A stretch of DNA of 26,708 nucleotides, taken from positions 1-26,708 of the forward strand of contig LGRX02024665.1 in NCBI GenBank assembly GCA_001247695.2, given 5' to 3'. This stretch comes from Cymbomonas tetramitiformis. Its lineage: Eukaryota > Chlorophyta > Pyramimonadophyceae > Pyramimonadales > Pyramimonadaceae. Below the pieces are notes generated by a model. It worked only from the letters and a program-made list of their open reading frames with translations. It was not told the origin of the DNA and did not search any database. A program made the translations under genes and the position numbers. Below, in pieces: positions 8,512 through 17,130 of this stretch (position 1 is the stretch's first letter; every line of letters begins with the position of its first letter).

Positions 8512-8971
8512 TACTAGGCCCGGTCGATCTTAAATTAAGATCTCCACTAGGCGCATCTGACGGTCGATGGGATTATTTATCTTGCCGACGTGGCGCACTC
8601 GAGAGATCCGAACATGAACATCGAGTCTGCCATTCCATTAATGATTTGACATTTCTCGATCCTCGCGTCTGCTATGCAATGTAAAAGCGAATCTATCTGA
8701 TTTCCGAACATCGCGTCGGCCATGCGATGTTTAAATCATTTTCGCCATTACACTATCTGACCGTAGGATCATGTGCGCGACAGTGCTTTGCTTTTTGCTT
8801 CCCAGCATGCCATGCCATAACGCGTGGGTGGCGTCGTGGTACATACACGCGACTATTGTGGCACTGTCATCGTTAGCGTTTGGCGATCGTGAGATGGAAC
8901 ATTCGATTGTATCGCCCGTTGGGATTCGAGCTTTGCTGCTGCTGCTGCTGCTGCTGCTGCTGATTGACTAA
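8512..8971 (+). repeat. Satellite unit 1, long type, (CTG)9
   Basis: It starts TACTAGGCCCGGTCGATC with a perfect palindrome GATCTTAA-A-TTAAGATC shared by all long units, carries repeated CATCGCGTC/CATGCGATG motifs, and ends in nine CTG before ATTGACTAA. Confidence 0.88.
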
Positions 8972-8972
8972 G

Positions 8973-9290
8973 TACTAGGCGCTGTCGATCACAAATATGC
9001 GATCTCCACTAGGCGTCGATCCTTTTGGACAGCACAATTAATTACCATGCGATGTTAACACGGATATCGCCATCACATCATATGACCGCAGGATCATGTG
9101 CGCGACAGTGCTTTGCTTTTTGCTTCCCAGCAAGCCATGCCATAACGCGTGGGTGGCGTCGTGGTACATACACGCGACTGTTGTGGCATTGTCATCGTTA
9201 GCGTCTGGCGATCGTGAGATGGAAAATTCGACTGTACCGCCCGTTGGGATTCGAGCTTTGCTGCTGCTGCTGCTGCTGCTGATTGACTAA
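8973..9290 (+). repeat. Satellite unit 2, short type, (CTG)7
   Basis: The left part TACTAGGCGCTGTCGATCACAA replaces the long-unit left part. The core is shared, with one substitution in the CATGCCATGCC motif (CAAGCCATGCC), and it ends in seven CTG. Confidence 0.88.
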
Positions 9291-9339
9291 GGTAAGGTAA
9301 GGTAATTTGGTTTGGGTGAAGATTATAAAGGTCAAAGGT

Positions 9340-9649
9340 CTAGGCGCTGTCGATCACAAATATGCGATCTCCACTAGGCGTCGATCTTTTTGGACAGCAC
9401 CATTAATTACCATGCGATGTTAACATGGATATCGCCATTACATCATATGACCGCGGGATCATGTGCGCGACAGTGCTTCGCTTTTTGCTTCCCAGCATGC
9501 CATGCCATAACGCGTGGGTGGCGTCGTGGTACATACACGCGACTGTTGTGGCAATGTCATCGTTAGCGTCTGGCGATCGTGAGATGGAACATTCGATTGT
9601 ATCGCCCGTTGGGATTCGAGCTTTGCTGCTGCTGCTGCTGATTGACTAA
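9340..9649 (+). repeat. Satellite unit 3, short type, (CTG)5
   Basis: It follows one 45-bp GGTAAGG-type repeat and is almost the same as unit 2, with five CTG. Confidence 0.88.
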
Positions 9650-9651
9650 GG

Positions 9652-10072
9652 TACTAGGCCCGGTCGATCTTAAATTAAGATCTCCACTAGGCGCATCTGA
9701 CGGTCGATGGGATTATTTATCTTGCCGACGTGGCGCACTCGAGAGATCCGAACATGAACATCGAGTCTGCCATTCCATTAATGATTTGACATTTCTCGAT
9801 CCTCGCGTCTGCTATGCAATGTTAAAGCGAATCTATCTGATTTCCGAACATCGCGTCGGCCATGCGATGTTTAAATCATTTTCGCCATTACATCATATGA
9901 CCGCAGGATCATATGCGCGACAGTGCTTTGCCTTTTGCTTCCCAGCATGCCATGCCATAACGCGTGGGTGGCGTCGCGATAAATGTACGCGACTGCAGTG
10001 GCACTGTCATCGTTAGCGCCTGGCGATCGTGAGATGAAACATTCGACTGTATCGCCCGTTGGGATTGGAGCT

Positions 10073-10123
<51 letters not shown>

Positions 10124-10130
10124 ATTGACT
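9652..10130 (+). repeat. Satellite unit 4, long type, (CTG)16
   Basis: The left 300 bp nearly match unit 1. The core has ATATGCGCGAC instead of ATGTGCGCGAC and GCGTCGCGATAAATG where units 1-3 have GCGTCGTGGTACATA, which puts a stop in the shared frame. The tract has 16 CTG. Confidence 0.88.
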
Positions 10131-10133
10131 AAG

Positions 10134-10554
10134 TACTAGGCCCGGTCGATCTTAAATTAAGATCTCCACTAGACGCATCTGACGGTTGATGGGATTTTTT
10201 ATCTTGCCGACGTGGCGCACACGAGAGATCCGAACATGAACATCGAGTCTGCCAGTCCATTAATGATTTGACATTTCTCGATCCTCGCGTCTGCTATGCA
10301 ATGTAAAAGCGAATCTATCTGATTTCCGAACATCGCGTCAGCCATGCGATGTTTAAATAAATATCGCCATTACACTATCTGGCCGTAAGATCATGTGCGC
10401 GACAGTGCTTTGCTTTTTGCTTCCCAGCATGCCATGCCATAACGCGTGGGTGGCGTCGCGATAAATGTACGCGACTGCGGTGGCACTGTCATCGTTGGCG
10501 TCTGGCGATCGTTCGATCGAAAATTCGACTGCGTCGCCCGTTGGGATTCGAGCT

Positions 10555-10611
<57 letters not shown>

Positions 10612-10620
10612 ATTGACTAA
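10134..10620 (+). repeat. Satellite unit 5, long type, (CTG)18
   Basis: It shares the GCGATAAATG core variant with unit 4, so these two are sister copies. It has the longest tract, 18 CTG. It is followed by three 45-bp repeats (10620-10762). Confidence 0.88.
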
Positions 10621-10762
10621 GGTAAGGTAATTTGGTTTAGGTGAAGATTATAAAGGTCAGAGGTAGTAAGTAAGTAAGGTTAATTTGGTTTGGGTGAAGA
10701 TTATAAAGGTCAGAGGTAGGTAAGGTAATTTGGTTTGGGTGAAGATTATAAAGGTCAGAGGT

Positions 10763-11066
10763 CTAGGCGCTGTCGATCACAAATATGCGATCTCCACTAG
10801 GCGTCGATCTTTTTGGACAGCGCGATTAATTACCATGCGATGTTAACATGGATATCGCCATTACATCATATGACCGCAGGATCATGTGCGCGACAGTGCT
10901 TTGCTTTTTGCTTCCCAGCATGCCATGCCATAACGCGTGGGTGGCGTCGTGGTACATACACGCGACTGTTGTGGCACTGTCATCGTTAGCGCCTGTCGAT
11001 CGTCAGATCGATAAGTCGACTGCGTCGTTCGTTGGGATTCGAGCTTTGCTGCTGCTGCTGCTGATT
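10763..11066 (+). repeat. Satellite unit 6, short type, (CTG)5
   Basis: Short left part, core of the GTGGTACATA type, five CTG, then CTGATTAAGG without the GACTAA found in the others. It is followed by two 45-bp repeats, the second diverged. Confidence 0.85.
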
Positions 11067-11155
11067 AAGGTAAGTAAGGTAATTTGGTTTGGGTGAAGAT
11101 TATAAAGGTCAGAGGTAGGTAATTTACTTCATGCCAAGACGATAAAGGTCAGAGG

Positions 11156-11934
11156 TTGATAAAAGATTCACACTTGAGCCATGCGCCCATTATATCTCGG
11201 TCGTTTTTTTCTTTGTTTTCACCTTCACCTCCTTCTATCCAGCCTCCGGTTTCACCATGTGGGTTGCATTCATATTCTTCTACACGAAGCAGGCCCGCGT
11301 ATCCAGACGCACAAAGAAGAATACGGTTTCTCGGTCGTTTTCACCTTCAACACGAAGTTTAGGTGAGTGCGCTCAGTGGATTGACTCAGCAGAGTATCAG
11401 CTTGAATTTTCCTGCGAGGTCGATGCATCTTGAAGTCATGGCCTTTCCAATAGTGTTTTGTGGCCAAGTATTTATCGACGATGAATACCAACATCGAATT
11501 GCAAGAGGGAAACTTGAGAGCTTCCCAATGATATTGTGGAAAGTAGCTTGTAAAACTCCCAACCTCAGTGGAGTGGACGTGCTTCTTGAAAGCACGTCCA
11601 CACACCTTAATACGTTCGCCTTATCCCTCATCACCTGGTCGGTGTCTGCATGGGAGTCTTGAGGATACATGCCAACATACGTTACTACGTTGGTCCTTGC
11701 CCTCTTCACCAAATCGCCGTGTGCTCAGTACAAGTAGACTCAACCGTCCAGCTCTAGAAAAAATCCGATCGGTAAAATATTGAAAATCAAGCGGTTAGCG
11801 ATCAATCTGGTATGAGAAACATAATCTGTTCCGTCGACTGTGTTACGCATACGTAACAATCATAAAACGGGTTAGGGTTTAAGAGCGCATGAAAATATTT
11901 GCATTAAAGTAGGTTGTAGACCTCATCCCCTGAT
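11156..11934 (+). other. Region upstream of the glycosyltransferase, possible 5' exon
   Basis: No firm gene. An ATG at 11181 opens a frame with a basic start and hydrophobic stretch (MRPLYLGRFFLCFHLHLLL) suitable for the signal anchor of a Golgi glycosyltransferase. The frame runs into a strong donor, AG|GTGAGTG, at 11361-11364. An acceptor at 11950-11951 would match its phase and continue into the 11935-12336 frame, but many short AGs could match by chance. A hairpin lies at 11573-11601. Confidence 0.3.
11573..11601. repeat. Perfect 11-bp hairpin
   Basis: GTGGACGTGCT and AGCACGTCCAC are exact complements around a 7-nt loop (TCTTGAA). Confidence 0.8.
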
Positions 11935-12336
11935 ATGCTTCTTGAAGATAGCTCCCGCCAAGAAAAGTACATGTTTGGACTTCCTACTGAGAATGGAGTT
12001 TCATGGAGAGTGTTGTGGAATAGAAAACTGGCGGCGAATCTGGTAGCAAACATGAGGTTCCACCAGTTGACGAACGAGATAGCTGGTGCGACTGAGAAAA
12101 GTGAGTGTGACTATCTAGAGAACACCGTGCAGGACCGCAACATACTTTGCGTCACGTATGACAGCGATGTTTACCGGGAAGACTATGAGCTTGAGCCTCA
12201 TCGGGGGCTGTCGGCAGCATCTAAAGACATTTTAAGAAAACGTCACTTCAAAGAGCCAATTGACATCAGATGGCTCATCATTCGCCAGGTGACTTTGAAA
12301 GATGCCGCGAGTATGAACCTCACGTGGCGTGTATAA
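11935..12336 (+). CDS. Hypothetical 133-codon frame, possible upstream exon of the glycosyltransferase gene
   Basis: I do not recognise a domain. The composition is protein-like and unbiased. It contains NILCVTYDSDVYREDYE, which could be a strand-turn-helix like the start of the nucleotide-sugar transferase fold. Read alone it starts at ATG 11935, with stops upstream at 11890, 11902 and 11914, and ends at TAA 12334-12336. A donor GTGTAT at 12329 leaves one base of a codon. An acceptor TTTTAG at 12776-12781 supplies two bases, so the frame joins in phase to the transferase ORF and avoids its lack of a proper N terminus. That would make 11935-12328 an exon, with an intron of 453 bp. Alternative: an unrelated small gene. 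Confidence 0.4.
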   Translation: MLLEDSSRQEKYMFGLPTENGVSWRVLWNRKLAANLVANMRFHQLTNEIAGATEKSECDYLENTVQDRNILCVTYDSDVYREDYELEPHRGLSAASKDILRKRHFKEPIDIRWLIIRQVTLKDAASMNLTWRV

Positions 12337-12352
12337 TTCGCTTTGCGCCGAG

Positions 12353-12589
12353 TTTCATACAGTTGATACCGTAGATATTAAGCCATCCGGCTGAGAACTC
12401 CTGTTGGGCTGCGCTGTGAACCCACGCCTGGTTTCATACAGTTGATACCGTAGATATTAAGCCATCCGGCTGAGAACTCCTGTTGGGCTGCGCTGTGAAC
12501 CCACGCCTGGTTTCATACAGTTGATACCGTAGATATTAAGCCATCCGGCTGAGAACTCCTGTTGGGCTGCGCTGTGAACCCACGCCTGG
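12353..12589 (+). repeat. Three identical 79-bp tandem repeats
   Basis: Units at 12353-12431, 12432-12510 and 12511-12589 are identical, from TTTCATACAGTTGATACC to CCCACGCCTGG, with five bases of a fourth copy after them. They lie between the hypothetical 11935-12336 frame and the transferase ORF, inside the intron proposed between them. Perfect identity implies recent expansion or homogenisation. Confidence 0.95.
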
Positions 12590-12781
12590 TTTCAAAGGCA
12601 TGCACACTTCCGGACACAAATCTGGGCTCCCGATGACCCAGAGCGAGAGAGAGGTTTTGAACGAGACCCTGTGCACGCCTACTCCTTAGAATCTGAACTC
12701 CCTCTTCTTGCGGAAATCGAGCAACCACCGTGCGTGGTTGTGTGAAGCATATAAGTGTTAGTCAAGGCTGCGTGATTTTAG

Positions 12782-13911
12782 TCCGTGTGCCTCACCCTGG
12801 GCGGTTTATGCAAGGGCAGGTGCGGCGGTTTGGAAATGCCGTCCTTTGGTTGGATACTGATGTCGTCTTCATGCAGTCGCCACGCTCTACACTCAAGGCG
12901 CTTGATGCAGCAGGAGTGGATGTTGCCATAAACTCTGATAATTGGCGCACGATGACGCCTGAGTTCAACGTCGGTGTGGGCTACCTTCGAAATGCCAGTA
13001 CTACTTTAAGGCTAGCGGAGGATATGTGGATACGGCTGGTAAATAAAACCCTCAACGCAAATTCGGGGTGGCCACAATCTTTCGATCAACGCATTTTTAC
13101 AGATGCCGTGGAAAGCATGCTTGGAGATGTCCGATCGTTTCGTTCAGCCGGTAAATGTGCGATAGAGCCGATGCCTAACACTACTGTGGAGCCCTTCTGC
13201 CACTTTGACGCGAGGGCAACAGAACGTTTAAATGAGGCATATCGCACTCGTAAGCCAGTGACATACAAGAATTTCACTTTGCAAATGGTGTCCGATCTAA
13301 CTTTTGGCTTTCAAAGGCCTTTATGGGAGTTCTATGAACAACATCGTTTGAATTCCACACGTCCTGCCCTTGAGGATCTCCCAGCAGTCGTTCATGTACG
13401 TGGCATCCCGCTTCATCATAATGGAGCCGAAAACAAGATGCAGTACTTGCAGATGTTCGGTTTGTGGCATGCACCACAAGAGATTTCGCGGTCAATCCCA
13501 AAGAGCCCACTCGTGGAGGTCAACGTTAGTGACCTGCGGGATGACAAGCAACTCGCTGAGCTGATTGATCTATGCACCTCATCCAAAGAAAATGCCAAGG
13601 TGGTTGCCCTATCGTCTCAAGATTGCAGTCTGAGCACCACAATTACAGTATTCAACTGGCCTCGACTTGATAAGTTTGCCTGCTATGACCATATGGCACA
13701 TCAGTGGGCTGGTACCGAGTTGTTGAAAACAACTGTAAAAGATAGCTGCGAAAAGAACACGATCTTCGCTTTCGAAGTACCGTACTTTCTCGGCACGCAA
13801 AACAACTCGTTAAGCCAATTAGCAGCCGACTTTAAACAGGAGCTACAGATGCGCTCTGATAATAATCATAGTCATGCACTTTACGTGCATCACCATCGTA
13901 ATCATGTTTAG
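12782..13911 (+). CDS. Nucleotide-diphospho-sugar transferase (PF03407 / GT77-like)
   Basis: This is a probable Golgi glycosyltransferase that transfers a sugar from a nucleotide sugar, the family of plant rhamnogalacturonan-II xylosyltransferases. The DxD metal/nucleotide-sugar site is clear in NAVLWLDTDVVFMQSP (nt 12835-12882). It is followed by INSDNW, the family's FNVGVGYLRN block, SFDQRIFTDAV, and VVHVRGIPLHHNGAENKMQ with a conserved His-x-Asn-Gly/Lys-like end. Several N-x-S/T sequons suit a lumenal protein. The first ATG (12808) would begin only about 15 residues before the DxD motif, cutting off the first half of the Rossmann-like fold, so upstream exon(s) are expected. The acceptor AG at 12780-12781 is my preferred exon start. 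The stop TAG is at 13909-13911. Confidence 0.8.
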
Positions 13912-14448
13912 TACCATTGGCAGATTGGTAGCTTTGCAGCTCTTGAGATTGCTACGTGGGATTAATCCTGGTTCATGTGACTTCGTATTTCATATCGTGT
14001 AGTTTGTAGTATATGACGCATAGGACTTGCACTACTAAGTGGTAACCAAACGGAGATAGTTGTTCTTTCTTTGTACGAGAGGGGTCACACCCAACCCACG
14101 CGTACACGACGCGTAAACGCCAACCATATCGTTTGCATGCAGGTAGCTCATGGCATATTGGGAAAATTGTCTCCCGGGAATTAAAAAAACAGATTCAGGG
14201 AATAACTTTATTATGGTGGCGCGGGAAAAAACTTTTCCGGTGAACCGGGAAAATCCTCCAAGGGTGAGAGTCACGGTATTTTGCGGCCTCACTATGCTCC
14301 TCTAGGAAAATCGCGCGCCCGTTTTTCCGGTTCTACTTTTTTGTACAGTATCGTTGTTGCTGCCTTTGCGCAACACCACTTCACCCGTTTTTTGAATATT
14401 TTCCCCTCTCTCTCCCTCTCTCTCACTCTCATCATGAATTCAGCTAAT
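13912..14448. other. Intergenic, no recognisable gene
   Basis: AT-rich spacer after the transferase. GC-poor runs with GGCGCGGGAAAA and TTTTTCCGGTT patches (14218-14338) and a CT microsatellite (14402-14429) are the only structure seen. Confidence 0.5.
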
Positions 14449-14559
14449 TTTTTTGCGATACTTGTGGTAAGCCCGACCACGTGTGTTTGCGCCCGGGTCA
14501 TTATGACCTGGAGAAACACTTGACTAGGAACGGTTGCGCACCTCTTGTGCGGCTAAAGC
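14449..14559 (+). other. Possible C2H2-type zinc-finger fragment
   Basis: After a TAA at about 14444 the frame reads FFCDTCGKPDHVC and then GHYDLEKHLTRN, giving C-x2-C-x11-H-x5-H, close to a C2H2 finger. The open frame continues to about 14675 but there overlaps the 3' end of the opposite-strand retropepsin gene and loses plausibility. No start codon is present. It could be the edge of a transposase or a chance match. Confidence 0.3.
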
Positions 14560-16104
14560 CTATTGTGCCAGGAGCCACTCTGGAGACTCGGATCCAATGG
14601 CCTTATCGATGTCCAGACTCTCACTGGTTGAGTTGGTTCTCACCCCGAAGGTGTGTAGCTCCAGGTCCCACATGAGGGTGCCCTTCGTGAGACCAGACGG
14701 CAACTTCTGGACCTGCACGAGCGAGTCCTGAAGTTGCTGGATAACCGGCCAGTTCTCCGGGTGATCATTCCTGAGCCAGTGACAGTTCGGCGGCTCCACC
14801 TTGTCCTTGCCAGGCTTGGTGTCGGCACACGTCTGCCATGACAAAGAGCGTGGATCCCACTCCTGATCAACGGACGTGAAGTCAGGCCAGTGAAGCTCTT
14901 TCTCTGCGACCCATTTCAGCTGGCGACACCGTTGAAACTGTACCAGCACCAAGTTCGGGTCTGAGGCCTCGCAGTGTGTTAGCGCAGCTTCTGGAGGCAC
15001 CAGCCTGCACAGCCTGGCCCACCCGTGCCTGTCCACGAAGAGACGCTGCTCCGCCCACGACCCAGGCTTCTCTTGGTGGGAGCGAGGATCGACGTCCCAT
15101 GAGTGGCACATGCTCCCCACCCACGGACGTCTGCTCTTCGCCAAAAAGGCAGCCCTCGAGTCTTCCCGCTCCCCCATTGTGAGGCTTGGACAGTGTCGGG
15201 GTGTGTCCTCCGTCCACAGCGGTCTCTCCCCGACGTTGACCTGCAGTGCGATGTCGTCGTCGGGCGCTTCCATCAGGTCGGTGACGGCGTGGGTCTGAGT
15301 GGCGGTGCGGTCGTATATCTCGGACATCAAGCACACCCTGGGGTCCCGTTCCCTCTTGCGACCACCATCAACGGGGGCCTTGAGCTCGATGAGAGGCAGG
15401 ACCACCTTCTGCTTCATTCCCAGCAAGAGGGGTGCCTCGGAGATGGCGGTACCCCGATACAGGTCCAGGGTGATCCTGAGTGCGTTCTTCAGAGGACCAG
15501 TGCCCACCAGGAAGTCCCAGGTGGTGTGGGAGGCGTAGCTGATGAACGCATGCAAACGGTGCAAGGTCATGTAAGGCGTGCCCGCGGCTAGCACCACCTC
15601 GACATAACAATATTTGGAGAAGGCGGTGGGCGTGCCATCACAACGAGTGACCCTGGCTGATGTCTCCACGTCGTAGATCGCCAGCCCCAACTCCAGCACC
15701 CTGCGGATGGGGATGATGTTGCAGTTCGCGCCAGTGTCATACAATATAGCACGATACAACATCAGCACTCCCCACGCGCTGATCAGAGCCATGCCTTCGG
15801 CCAGGCTCCGATTCAGCAGCTTGCAGACTGGTTGCACTTGTGCCATGTCGGTGAGCACCTCCTCAGGAAGATTCCTCCTCATGCGCTCCTTGAGCCTCTC
15901 GTAATCGCCAGCTGCGATGGTGTCTGCCTCGACTTGGTCTCGTCCGGCTGATTCAGTGATCTGAATATCCTCCTGTTCACCCACCTGAGCGGACCTCACT
16001 TGCGGTTGTCTCTGCCTCCCCCGTTGGATCTCAACCACCCCTGGCGGCATTTCCTCCAGGGCCATGTCGTCATCGTCCTCTCCGTCGGAGCACATCTCCG
16101 GCAT
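14560..16104 (-). CDS. Retropepsin-like aspartic protease protein, probably retroelement-derived
   Basis: A 514-residue product when started at ATG 16104. Residues 1-20 are an acidic Asp/Glu tract, and the open frame has a longer acidic run upstream without an ATG. At residues 115-135 the sequence LYRAILYDTGANCNIIP has the D-T-G-A triad (Asp123) and flanking hydrophobics of the retropepsin active site. FLVGTGPLKNALRITLDLYRG, about 90 residues later, resembles the flap-distal ILG strand. This is a single-lobed protease, as in retroelement gag-pol or DDI1-like proteins. The C-terminal half, with Trp- and Cys-containing segments such as LKWVAEKELHWPDF, is not recognised. No RT or integrase follows before 14560. 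It lies on the same strand as, and downstream of, the coiled-coil gene. Confidence 0.6.
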   Translation of the reverse strand: MPEMCSDGEDDDDMALEEMPPGVVEIQRGRQRQPQVRSAQVGEQEDIQITESAGRDQVEADTIAAGDYERLKERMRRNLPEEVLTDMAQVQPVCKLLNRSLAEGMALISAWGVLMLYRAILYDTGANCNIIPIRRVLELGLAIYDVETSARVTRCDGTPTAFSKYCYVEVVLAAGTPYMTLHRLHAFISYASHTTWDFLVGTGPLKNALRITLDLYRGTAISEAPLLLGMKQKVVLPLIELKAPVDGGRKRERDPRVCLMSEIYDRTATQTHAVTDLMEAPDDDIALQVNVGERPLWTEDTPRHCPSLTMGEREDSRAAFLAKSRRPWVGSMCHSWDVDPRSHQEKPGSWAEQRLFVDRHGWARLCRLVPPEAALTHCEASDPNLVLVQFQRCRQLKWVAEKELHWPDFTSVDQEWDPRSLSWQTCADTKPGKDKVEPPNCHWLRNDHPENWPVIQQLQDSLVQVQKLPSGLTKGTLMWDLELHTFGVRTNSTSESLDIDKAIGSESPEWLLAQ

Positions 16105-16188
16105 GTCATCGTCACTGTCCTCATCGTAGTCCTCGTCGTCATCCTCGTCACCAGTGAGCCCTTGGTCATCTAACGACCATATCGCAAA

Positions 16189-16212
16189 AATGAGACACGC
16201 GGGTGTCTCATT
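16189..16212. repeat. Perfect 10-bp hairpin upstream of the retropepsin gene
   Basis: AATGAGACAC and GTGTCTCATT are exact complements around GCGG. It lies about 85 bp upstream of the retropepsin ATG, at the edge of the 163-bp repeat array. Confidence 0.85.
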
Positions 16213-16230
16213 ATATTCTCATTTTTTGAA

Positions 16231-16719
16231 AAGTTATGATAACGAGGTTTTTTTTATATGACTAGATAGCATTTGGAGAGTAGATAATGACACGTTATTT
16301 CAAAATTTGAAATTTTAGGGTATAGCCCGAAATTTGGGGTTTCCAGGCGATTTTTCGCCCCGTTTCGGGCGGTGCTCAGGTGTCAATCGGCGGAAGTTAT
16401 GATAACGAGGTTTTTTTTATATGACTAGATAGCATTTGGAGAGTAGATAATGACACGTTATTTCAAAATTTGAAATTTTAGGGTATAGCCCGAAATTTGG
16501 GGTTTCCAGGCGATTTTTCGCCCCGTTTCGGGCGGTGCTCAGGTGTCAATCGGCGGAAGTTATGATAACGAGGTTTTTTTTATATGACTAGATAGCATTT
16601 GGAGAGTAGATAATGACACGTTATTCAAAAATTTGAAATTTTAGGGTATAGCCCGAAATTTGGGGTTTCCAGGCGATTTGTCACCGTGATTCGGGTGGTG
16701 CTCAAGCGCCATTTGTTGA
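16231..16719. repeat. Three tandem 163-bp repeats
   Basis: Units start AAGTTATGATAACGAGG at 16231, 16394 and 16557, exactly 163 bp apart. The first two are nearly identical; the third diverges in its last 45 bp. A weak fourth start (AAGTGGTGATAATGACGATG) lies at about 16719. Each contains a CGATTTTTCGCCCCGTTTCG palindromic patch. The array separates the two minus-strand genes and would be promoter-proximal for the retropepsin gene. Confidence 0.93.
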
Positions 16720-17130
16720 AAGTGGTGATAATGACGATGTTTTCAGATTGGATACGTCAAAGTCATTCCAAACAAACCGAGTCTGAAGAAACTTTTGTTC
16801 ATATCTTACATACACCCCGAGAATGGGAGGCTTTAATGTTAAAAGCGGTGGCACCAACCTTAAATCTAGGGGGTGTAGGTCTGCACGAGACTGTAACTGT
16901 GTGCGTAGCACAAAAAATCAACAAAAACCGACAAAAGGCACGAAGAATGCTACCAGATAAGACGTTGGTGCTATGAAAATATACAGTCTTTATTTGAACA
17001 GGCAAAGCACCCAGGGTTAGGGGTTTTCTTGCGGGCGCGGTATTATTCATTGTACAGGCCGGTACATACGATGGCAGTGCAGGTGCGATCTCTCAGTTCG
17101 TTTGCTGGGTGGCTTATTAAGCATAACTAC
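16720..17130. other. Spacer between the two minus-strand genes
   Basis: A 96-codon plus-strand frame (16686-16976) begins inside the repeat and has no recognisable domain. I see no supported gene. Confidence 0.45.

Larger units (their letters stand above)
8512..11155 (+). repeat. Satellite-like array of six CTG-tract units with interspersed 45-bp repeats
   Basis: Six related units follow one another in one orientation. Each has a core GCGCGACAGTGCTT ... CATGCCATGCCATAACGCG ... GTTGGGATTCGAGCTTTG and then a CTG run of 9, 7, 5, 16, 18 and 5 copies closed by CTGATT. There are three long units (8512-8971, 9652-10130, 10134-10620) and three short units (8973-9290, 9340-9649, 10763-11066), which differ in their left part. 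A GGTAAGGTAATTTGGTTTGGGTG repeat of about 45 bp lies at 9291-9338, three times in 10620-10762 and in 11067-11155. Four cores read as a peptide of about 65 residues ending in poly-Leu. Two cores have an in-frame TAA, so this is unlikely to be a conserved protein. Confidence 0.9.

Noticed and set aside
8931..11066. CRISPR-like array
   Set aside because: Units are 300-480 bp with internal microsatellites and no short spaced repeats; the context is eukaryotic.
12730..12807. GTG at 12730 as start of the glycosyltransferase
   Set aside because: Non-ATG start, unlikely in a eukaryotic nuclear gene, and it gives a sequence unlike the family. A splice acceptor at 12780-12781 explains the frame better.
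15103..15591. Plus-strand frame opposite the retropepsin gene
   Set aside because: Shadow of the minus-strand gene with no domain and no separate support.
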